Shown piece by piece: positions 58,786-64,000 of a stretch of 64,000 nt of DNA. This stretch comes from Flemingiibacterium sp045578725. Lineage in GTDB: Bacteria; Bacillota; Clostridia; Oscillospirales; CAG-272. The DNA lies in NCBI GenBank assembly GCA_045578725.1, contig JAZNKS010000028.1:1-64000 (forward strand). Reading direction: 5' to 3'. The notes below the pieces were generated by a model that had not been told where the DNA came from, did no database searches, and was given only the letters and a program-made list of their open reading frames with translations. Position 1 is the first letter of the stretch. The number at the start of each line of letters is the position of its first letter. A program made the position numbers and the translations under genes.

Positions 58786-59685
58786 TCAGACATCCTTAAA
58801 ATATTCATGCGGTGTCATACCGACGTGTTTTTTGAAAACGCGGGCAAAATAGTTGTAATCATTGAAGCCTGTTTCATCTGCAATCTGCGTAAGCGGGAAT
58901 CCTCTGTACCATGTAATCGCGTATCGTATCCGATATTCATTCACATACTGCATAAAGGACATTCCGAGATTTTGCTTAAACAGCGTGCAGAAATAACTCT
59001 TGTTATATCCAAGATCATAGGCTATTTTTTTCGTTGTCAGATTTGTCCGGAAATGCTGTTGTACATACAGCTGGATCGCATGAATAAACTGAATTCTCCG
59101 TTCAACGGTTTCTCCACCCTGTACCGTGGGCAGTTTTCGCAAAAGTGTTCCGATCAGACGGATTGCGATTGCCGCCAGCATACAATCCTCACCGGAACCA
59201 CCGTGGATTGCATTCTGATAAGCGATATGCGCTTCATTTAAGATGGTTCGGATTTCGGCGGCCAGAGAGGTGGATGCGTCGATCTTGTTTGGAAATTGCA
59301 GTTCACCTGCACTGAAGCGGCGAATATCTTCTCCTGCCATACCGCAGCATCCTGTGAAATACCATGGATCAAGGACAACGTGCGCATAGGAGGTAATGCC
59401 TTCAATCGGTATTTCCCCCTGATGCAGTTCGTATGGATTGATAATGAGAATATCCCCTTGGGTCAGCGTATACGCTTTTCCGTTTACTTCAACGTGCAGA
59501 GTCCCACTGCATATCTGATGAATTTCAATTTCATTGTGCATATGTGACTGAAAAACCATACGCACGGTATCGTTTTTTTCGGTTTTATTCCAATTTGGTT
59601 CGGATATTTCAGGGTTACCGAAGGTTGACATCCATGAACTGATTGGCATACGGGAATATATATTGAGTTCGTCTTCTGTAAGCAT
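58786..59685 (-). CDS. AraC-family transcriptional regulator with cupin sensor domain
   Basis: The 299-residue protein is taken to start at MLTEDELNIYSRMP, 7 nt after AGAGAGG; an ATG six codons upstream has no SD. The cupin part (HNEIEIHQICSGTLHVEVNGKAYTLTQGDILIINPYELHQG) should bind a sugar. The C-terminal double helix-turn-helix (NLTTKKIAYDLGYNKSYFCTLFKQNLG and PLTQIADETGFNDYNYFARVFKKHVGMTPHEY) binds DNA. It is divergent from the GH38-like gene, and the shared 280-bp region carries direct repeats fitting an AraC-type site. Confidence 0.92.
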   Translation of the reverse strand: MLTEDELNIYSRMPISSWMSTFGNPEISEPNWNKTEKNDTVRMVFQSHMHNEIEIHQICSGTLHVEVNGKAYTLTQGDILIINPYELHQGEIPIEGITSYAHVVLDPWYFTGCCGMAGEDIRRFSAGELQFPNKIDASTSLAAEIRTILNEAHIAYQNAIHGGSGEDCMLAAIAIRLIGTLLRKLPTVQGGETVERRIQFIHAIQLYVQQHFRTNLTTKKIAYDLGYNKSYFCTLFKQNLGMSFMQYVNEYRIRYAITWYRGFPLTQIADETGFNDYNYFARVFKKHVGMTPHEYFKDV

Positions 59686-59743
59686 TTTTGACCTCTCTTC
59701 CATATTTCATCAGAAACAGATTTATAATACAACCTATATATCA

Positions 59744-59772
59744 ATTATACATGAGCTCAAAATGAATGTCAA
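59744..59772 (-). promoter_or_regulatory. Promoter of the AraC-type gene
   Basis: On the minus strand TTGACA (59772-59767), 17 bp, TATAAT (59749-59744). Confidence 0.85.
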
Positions 59773-59775
59773 GTC

Positions 59776-59806
59776 AAAACAAATATTGTGCTAAACAAAA
59801 CAAATA
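59776..59806. promoter_or_regulatory. Direct repeats, probable AraC-type operator
   Basis: AAAACAAATA occurs at 59776-59785 and 59797-59806, 21 bp apart from start to start (two helical turns). They lie between the divergent promoters, just upstream of the weak -35 box of the GH38-like gene. Confidence 0.65.
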
Positions 59807-59812
59807 ATTCGC

Positions 59813-59841
59813 TTGTTTTGTGAAAGAAAAGATGATATCAT
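59813..59841 (+). promoter_or_regulatory. Weak promoter of the GH38-like gene
   Basis: TTGTTT (59813-59818), 17 bp, TATCAT (59836-59841). The poor -35 box suggests dependence on an activator. Confidence 0.65.
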
Positions 59842-59984
59842 AAAAGAAAGGATTATGCTCTTTTATGTCGGCACTGCAGGATGCCGTGCTGCGGAATCCG
59901 TATAATCGGAATGCCGTATAACGATTCCCCGTCGAAGATTACCCGACGGCTATTATCGATCATGTCACCAAAGGATAACAAAAT

Positions 59985-61685
59985 ATGATACGAAAAGTTC
60001 TTCTTGTGTTCAAAACCCATCTGGATATCGGCTTTACCGATTATGCGGGCGATATCCGGGAGAAATATTTGAATGAATATCTTCCCGCTGCGATCCGCGT
60101 TGCACGGGAAAATGCAGACTCCGATCATCAATTTGTCTGGACAACCGGTTCCTGGCTGATTCATGAAGCGCTGAAACAGGATGACGGAACGCTTGATGCG
60201 GCAATCCGCGACGGACTGATCACATGGCATGCGTTACCGTTTACCACACATACCGAATATATGAATCCGGCACTGTTTTCCGCAGGACTGGATATTTCCG
60301 CAAAATTGGATGCACGGTACGGAAAAAAGACCGTTGCCGCCAAAATGACGGATGTTCCCGGACATACCATGGGTATCGTCCCTCTGCTTGCCGACCGTGG
60401 TGTAGAGCTATTGCATATCGGTGTCAATCCGGCTACCCCGGTTCCCGATGTGCCGGAAATATTCCGTTGGAAGTGCGGAGATAAAAGCATTGCTGTCATA
60501 TACAGCGGCGATTATGGAGAACCATGTGAGATCGGGGATACCGCGCTGGTGTTTGGTTTTACCGGGGACAATCACGGACCGCAGGGAGGCGATCAGCTGC
60601 AGGGAATCTACCGCACGATCAAAGAAAAATATCCCGACGCCGTGATACAGGCGGCGACCCTTGATGATGCAGCCGCCGTTCTTCGCGGAATGGATTTGCC
60701 CGTTGTGGAGGGTGAGATTGGTGACAGCTGGATTCACGGTATTGGTACCGATCCGACAAAAACACGGGCATACCGTGAGATATTGCGGCGTTGTGACTCC
60801 TTTGCGGATACCGATCTTTGCAGCAATCTGCTGATGGTGCCGGAGCATACATGGGGGATGGATCTGAAAACGCATTTTCACAATGATACCCATTGGCTGC
60901 ATAACGAAATCGTGACCTGTTCCGAAAGAAGAATCATTGAGAAATCCTGGGCGGAACAGCGGGCGTATGTATACAATGCGGCAAAGCAGCTCCATGTGGA
61001 TCTTGAGGAGGTTCTCTCGGTGCCAATGCCGGATGTCACAAAAATGACACCAACGGATCACAAACCGTGTGCGGAGATTTCCTACCAACTGTTTGACCGA
61101 ACGGATTATGAGCGATTCCGCAAGGAATATATCCGTCTTGACTGTGATTGGTCCCGTTGGGATTTCACAAAGGTTGGTCTGCCGGAATACAGCGGCGGAA
61201 TTTTCACGCCTGAGGTTATCGGCGCATGGCAGGATGGAGCAACAAATGTGTTCCATATGACCTTTTCCGATGAGATCCGCCAATTTGCCGGACTGCCTGA
61301 AATATGGCTTTTGGAGCGGGAGGACTTTGTGGAATTGCGTTGGTTTGGCAAAAAATCCAATCGTCTTCCGGAAGCCTTCTGGATTCATTTCCCGTTTCTG
61401 ACGGATCGTTTGCAGATGTTAAAAATGGGAACATGGATCGATGCAGCGCAAGTTCTTGATGCAAGAAATCTGCATGGTGTTTGGTCGGTAAGAAACGAAA
61501 GCTGTGAAATTGAGGCTTTGGATGCCCCCCTTGCGGCTCCCTATGGCAGAAATCTGCTGCGCCGCAAGAATCCGACCGTGACGCAAAATCTGTATTTCAA
61601 TCTATACAATAATATATGGAATACGAATTTTCCAATGTGGTTTGCCGATGATGCGAAATTCCGGTTTATCCTGCGTCGGCGCTGA
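59985..61685 (+). CDS. DUF5054-like, GH38-type alpha-mannosidase-related protein
   Basis: The 566-residue protein follows AAAGGA. It begins KVLLVFKTHLDIGFTDYAGDI, the His-x-Asp zinc-site motif seen at the start of GH38-type glycosidases. ATLDDAAAVLRGM, GEIGDSWIHGIGTDPTKTRAYREI and VPEHTWGMDLKTHFHNDTHW fit the DUF5054 branch of that group. No signal peptide, so it would act inside the cell on imported oligosaccharides. Substrate and exact reaction are unproven. Its base composition is somewhat lower in GC than the main block. It probably responds to the divergent AraC regulator. Confidence 0.82.
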   Translation: MIRKVLLVFKTHLDIGFTDYAGDIREKYLNEYLPAAIRVARENADSDHQFVWTTGSWLIHEALKQDDGTLDAAIRDGLITWHALPFTTHTEYMNPALFSAGLDISAKLDARYGKKTVAAKMTDVPGHTMGIVPLLADRGVELLHIGVNPATPVPDVPEIFRWKCGDKSIAVIYSGDYGEPCEIGDTALVFGFTGDNHGPQGGDQLQGIYRTIKEKYPDAVIQAATLDDAAAVLRGMDLPVVEGEIGDSWIHGIGTDPTKTRAYREILRRCDSFADTDLCSNLLMVPEHTWGMDLKTHFHNDTHWLHNEIVTCSERRIIEKSWAEQRAYVYNAAKQLHVDLEEVLSVPMPDVTKMTPTDHKPCAEISYQLFDRTDYERFRKEYIRLDCDWSRWDFTKVGLPEYSGGIFTPEVIGAWQDGATNVFHMTFSDEIRQFAGLPEIWLLEREDFVELRWFGKKSNRLPEAFWIHFPFLTDRLQMLKMGTWIDAAQVLDARNLHGVWSVRNESCEIEALDAPLAAPYGRNLLRRKNPTVTQNLYFNLYNNIWNTNFPMWFADDAKFRFILRRR

Positions 61686-61739
61686 GCGGATCTACGATCA
61701 CCATTCATTGTTTATACTATCATAAGGCGGGCGGAATGC

Positions 61740-61874
61740 TTGAAAAAAGTATGGATTTCCAAAGGATGGACCCTACAGGCCCCCACTTACAATGGACCGG
61801 TGGATCTCCCGAATGCCGTGTTTGACAGAGCGAATCGATTGGTGATCACAACCGATTCGTATAACACAAATTGA
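61740..61874 (+). pseudogene. Short fragment resembling the start of a GH2-type glycosidase gene
   Basis: From a TTG the frame reads KKVWISKGWTLQAP, then TYNGPVDLPNAVFDRANRLVITTDSYNTN and a stop after 44 codons. The ISKGWTLQAP...VDLPN opening is typical of GH2 beta-galactosidases/mannosidases, whose genes encode 600 or more residues. The remainder is absent and an imperfect palindrome (61834-61861, CGAATCG...CGATTCG) lies within the fragment. The identification rests on a few residues only. The rest of 61686-61898 holds nothing I recognise. Confidence 0.35.
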
Positions 61875-61898
61875 TAATTTTTCTCTCGGAATGCGTTA

Positions 61899-61927
61899 TT
61901 GAATTTCGGACATCTTTGCTGTATAAT
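61899..61927 (+). promoter_or_regulatory. Promoter of the XRE regulator gene
   Basis: TTGAAT (61899-61904), 17 bp, TATAAT (61922-61927). Confidence 0.75.
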
Positions 61928-61986
61928 AAAGGTGTCGACAGAAGAAACGCTTTGCAAAGCACAAAAATTTGCATAAGGAGAAAAGT

Positions 61987-63156
61987 ATGAAACTTACAAT
62001 CGGTGAAAACATACGCCAATTTCGAAGGAAAAACGATATGACGCAGGAAGCACTCGCCGATCGTTTGGGTGTTACCTGTCAATCGATCAGCCGTTGGGAA
62101 AACGGCACGACCTATCCCGATCTGGAACTGATTCCTGCCATTGCCGGGATACTTGCCGTTACGGTGGACGAGCTTCTCGGAATGCCGCAGATCGAGAAGG
62201 AAAAGCGGGCGGCGGAAGCCTTCGATGCGCTTCGCCGCGAATGCATGAAGCGCGATTACGATGCTGACCGGATCACAGCACTCCTTCAGGATATACGCCG
62301 GAATTACCTTGCCAGCAGCTCGGCCTGGCGCCCGTGGGTTGAAGGCAACGACCGCGCTTTCCGTGATCCGAAGATTCTTCCGGAGGTGCGTTTGCTGGCA
62401 GAAGCCTATCTCGAACGCCATCCGATGCATCCGCACACCCTGGAAACGATGGCCGAAATTGAAGATGAAGATCACTTGCTGGACTTTTTGAAGAAATATA
62501 CAACGCCTTTTGATTGTTCTGAGCGCACATTGCTATTCAATCGATATTTCAGGCGCGGTGATGCAGAACGGTTTGAGGCCGAGCGAAGATATCAGTTATT
62601 TATTGCGCTTGATGTTTTGCTATGCCCCCGCTATTTGCGGAAATGGGGAGAAAGTGATGACAGGAAAGCTGAAGCTGACAAATTCATGGGAACTATGCTC
62701 TCACTGATTCGCAGTGATGCTGAGGATGATCGATTGGATATGTGGGCAGAAGACCGTATGGAACTCGGAATCAAATCAGCTATTCGCCTGGTTTCAGCCA
62801 ATCAATTCGAAGATGCAATCGAACAGCTGGAGACAGTTGTGAAATTGCTTGAAGAAACTATGAAAATAACCGATAAGGTGCTGCTGCCGACTTCCTGCCG
62901 TTTCCTTGACGGAATGGAATGGTATGCGCAAGAGGATTGGCATTCTCGCGGCAACAACCCTGACAGTCCACAGGAACGGATGATTCTTATTGATACACAT
63001 ATGGGCAATATGTCTCGCTGCTATTGCATATATCCCAGCAACTACGATGATGCTCTTAACGGCAAAAATTTTGAACCTCTCCGCAATCATCCGAATTTTG
63101 TAAAGCTTTGCGAGCGTGTAAAGGCGCTGATTATCACAAAACCGAAGGAAGTATAA
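61987..63156 (+). CDS. XRE-family regulator with helical C-terminal domain
   Basis: The 389-residue protein starts at MKLTIGENIRQFRRKNDM behind AAGGAG. Residues 5-60 form the helix-turn-helix (TQEALADRLGVTCQSISRWENGTTYPDLELIPAIAGILAVTVDELLG). The remaining ~320 residues are mostly helical and resemble TPR-like arrays (FEDAIEQLETVVKLLEETMKI). Regulators of this layout often sense a peptide or metabolite. Monocistronic with its own promoter and terminator, so its target cannot be told from context. Confidence 0.88.
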   Translation: MKLTIGENIRQFRRKNDMTQEALADRLGVTCQSISRWENGTTYPDLELIPAIAGILAVTVDELLGMPQIEKEKRAAEAFDALRRECMKRDYDADRITALLQDIRRNYLASSSAWRPWVEGNDRAFRDPKILPEVRLLAEAYLERHPMHPHTLETMAEIEDEDHLLDFLKKYTTPFDCSERTLLFNRYFRRGDAERFEAERRYQLFIALDVLLCPRYLRKWGESDDRKAEADKFMGTMLSLIRSDAEDDRLDMWAEDRMELGIKSAIRLVSANQFEDAIEQLETVVKLLEETMKITDKVLLPTSCRFLDGMEWYAQEDWHSRGNNPDSPQERMILIDTHMGNMSRCYCIYPSNYDDALNGKNFEPLRNHPNFVKLCERVKALIITKPKEV

Positions 63157-63180
63157 TCCCCGCCCGCGCGGACTTTTATC

Positions 63181-63222
63181 AAAAAAGCGGCTGCTGCACT
63201 TGAAGTGCAGCAGCCGTTTTTT
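63181..63222. terminator. Bidirectional terminator
   Basis: GCGGCTGCTGCACTT / AAGTGCAGCAGCCG with A-run and T-run flanks, between convergent genes. It is of the same type as 4985-5026. Confidence 0.92.
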
Positions 63223-63244
63223 CATGGAACCGATCGCGTTTCGA

Positions 63245-63661
63245 TCAGCCTTTCTCCGATTCCGTATCGGACGCCTTTTCACCAGCCGTGACCTCGGCGG
63301 GGAGCGTCTCCGCTTTTTCGGCCTTCTTCTGCGCCTTCGGCATCCGGAAGCCGTCGCGCAGGAGGAAGATTGCCACCAACGCCAGCACGAATGCGCCGGC
63401 AAAGAAGAATACGAAATTCGTATGCTGTCTTCCGATAGCCGCATCCATCATCAGCAGCTTGGTGCCGCTCATACCGATGATCCGGGTGATTCCGCCGTAA
63501 ATCAGCAGAATGGCAATGACAGCCGATATAAATCCGCCGATCAGAAACCGTCCGCGCGAGGCGCTGTCCGCACCTTCCTTTTCGGGCCCTGAATCCGGAG
63601 CGGTTTTCTCTGCCTTGACGGGCAGCTCCGCCTCTGTCATCTTCTCATTTTTCTCGTCCAT
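63245..63661 (-). CDS. Small membrane protein with charged tails
   Basis: The 138-residue protein starts at MDEKNEKM, 6 nt after AAGGAGG; the ATG two codons upstream touches the SD. A charged N-terminal ~35 residues precede two hydrophobic segments (GFISAVIAILLIYGGITRIIG and FVFFFAGAFVLALVAIFLL). An acidic/Lys-rich tail follows. No family recognised. It is 11 bp downstream of a gene for a von Willebrand A-type protein and probably in its operon. Confidence 0.75.
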   Translation of the reverse strand: MDEKNEKMTEAELPVKAEKTAPDSGPEKEGADSASRGRFLIGGFISAVIAILLIYGGITRIIGMSGTKLLMMDAAIGRQHTNFVFFFAGAFVLALVAIFLLRDGFRMPKAQKKAEKAETLPAEVTAGEKASDTESEKG

Positions 63662-63672
63662 AGCCATCCTCC

Positions 63673-64000
63673 TTACTCCGTTACCGAGCCGCCGATCTGA
63701 CGGAAGCAGTCAAACAGCGCCGGGCTGTTCTCCTCTTCGGCCAGAAGCTCGGCCGGCACGCCGACGGTATAGTCCCGATCCGATGCCGCATCGATCGCAT
63801 CGGCCTTCACGCGCAGGCTGCGGGTGAATTCCTCCAGATCGCTCTTGGCCTCGAATTCCAGAATGTAATCGTTCTCCACATAATCGCCGATTGTCTGGTA
63901 GACATCGTGCAGCAGCTCGCTGGAATCGGCTTCCATATACTTACCACCGCAGGAATCGGCAATGTACTTCAGATAGGTGGTATCCGCGCCGGGGATACCG
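63673..64000 (-). CDS. von Willebrand factor A-type protein, C-terminal part (cut by window edge)
   Basis: The frame runs from the right edge of the window and reads GIPGADTTYLKYIADSCGG, then KYMEADSSELLHDVYQTIGDYVENDYILEF. GADxxYLKxIADxxGGKYxEA is the usual closing strand and helix of VWA domains, which bind ligands through a MIDAS metal site lying further upstream. About 40 residues with no known domain follow to the stop. The start lies outside the window. Confidence 0.7.
   Translation of the reverse strand, partial: GIPGADTTYLKYIADSCGGKYMEADSSELLHDVYQTIGDYVENDYILEFEAKSDLEEFTRSLRVKADAIDAASDRDYTVGVPAELLAEEENSPALFDCFRQIGGSVTE

Noticed and set aside
59854..59904. A short leader-peptide gene before the GH38-like gene
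   Set aside because: A 16-codon frame with a fair SD exists, but there is no attenuator structure, no codon run tied to a metabolite and no other support.

Overview
The window looks like chromosome of an anaerobic, gut-type Firmicute of class Clostridia. The evidence is the SCIFF precursor/radical-SAM maturase pair, the L10 leader ahead of rplJ-rplL, a tetrahydrofolate riboswitch ahead of a folate ECF S component, S-layer homology repeats, and about twenty promoters close to TTGACA/TATAAT, nearly all with a 17-bp spacer. Most genes are GC-rich. A short AT-richer patch follows the two tRNA genes near 57.5-58.7 kb. The GH28, PL22-like, arabinose-isomerase-like and GH38-like proteins point to use of plant cell-wall or mucin-type glycans.

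Layout. 1-5.0 kb: hairpin repeats, a GH28-type beta-helix enzyme, a 641-residue protein of unknown function and a GpsA-like dehydrogenase, each with its own promoter. 5.0-9.3 kb (minus): a membrane-anchored protein and a BlaI/BlaR1-type repressor-protease unit with tandem operators, but no beta-lactamase. 9.3-13.8 kb: a TIM-barrel sugar isomerase/epimerase, a flavodoxin-like reductase, a sigma factor fused to a large C-terminal domain, and an alpha/beta hydrolase. 13.8-16.6 kb: L10 leader, rplJ, rplL, a candidate small RNA and an SPFH protein. 16.6-26.2 kb (minus): an orphan solute-binding lipoprotein, an Orn/Lys/Arg-type decarboxylase, scfB, scfA, and an ilvE-PHP-amidohydrolase-SGNH-SGNH run. 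26.4-30.2 kb: an SLH-domain protein, an EamA transporter and folT with its riboswitch. 30.3-37.2 kb: a pectin/uronate-type locus (oligogalacturonate lyase-like protein, an 829-residue unknown, a dead solute-binding protein gene, an arabinose-isomerase-like protein and a divergent AraC regulator).

37.36-57.27 kb is the most striking part. It is one uninterrupted minus-strand operon of 16 genes with intergaps of 30 bp or less. It encodes thirteen paralogous lipoproteins, an ECF sigma factor, an 840-residue ABC-2-type permease and an ABC ATPase. Every lipoprotein has a Cys-x-Asp-Pro-Leu-Cys-x-His...Cys type motif about 40-60 residues after the lipid-anchored cysteine, followed by repeats that look like beta-propeller blades. 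The permease gene overlaps the sigma gene and starts with a short cytoplasmic segment that could bind the sigma factor. I know of no described system with this make-up.

57.5-64 kb: tRNA-Met and tRNA-Glu, a tandem repeat carrying copies of the tRNA-Glu 3' end, a truncated nuclease-like gene, a divergent AraC / GH38-like pair with 21-bp-spaced direct repeats between them, a fragment resembling the start of a GH2 gene, an XRE regulator, a small membrane protein and the 3' part of a von Willebrand A-type gene cut by the window edge. I saw no CRISPR array, insertion sequence, rRNA or replication origin.
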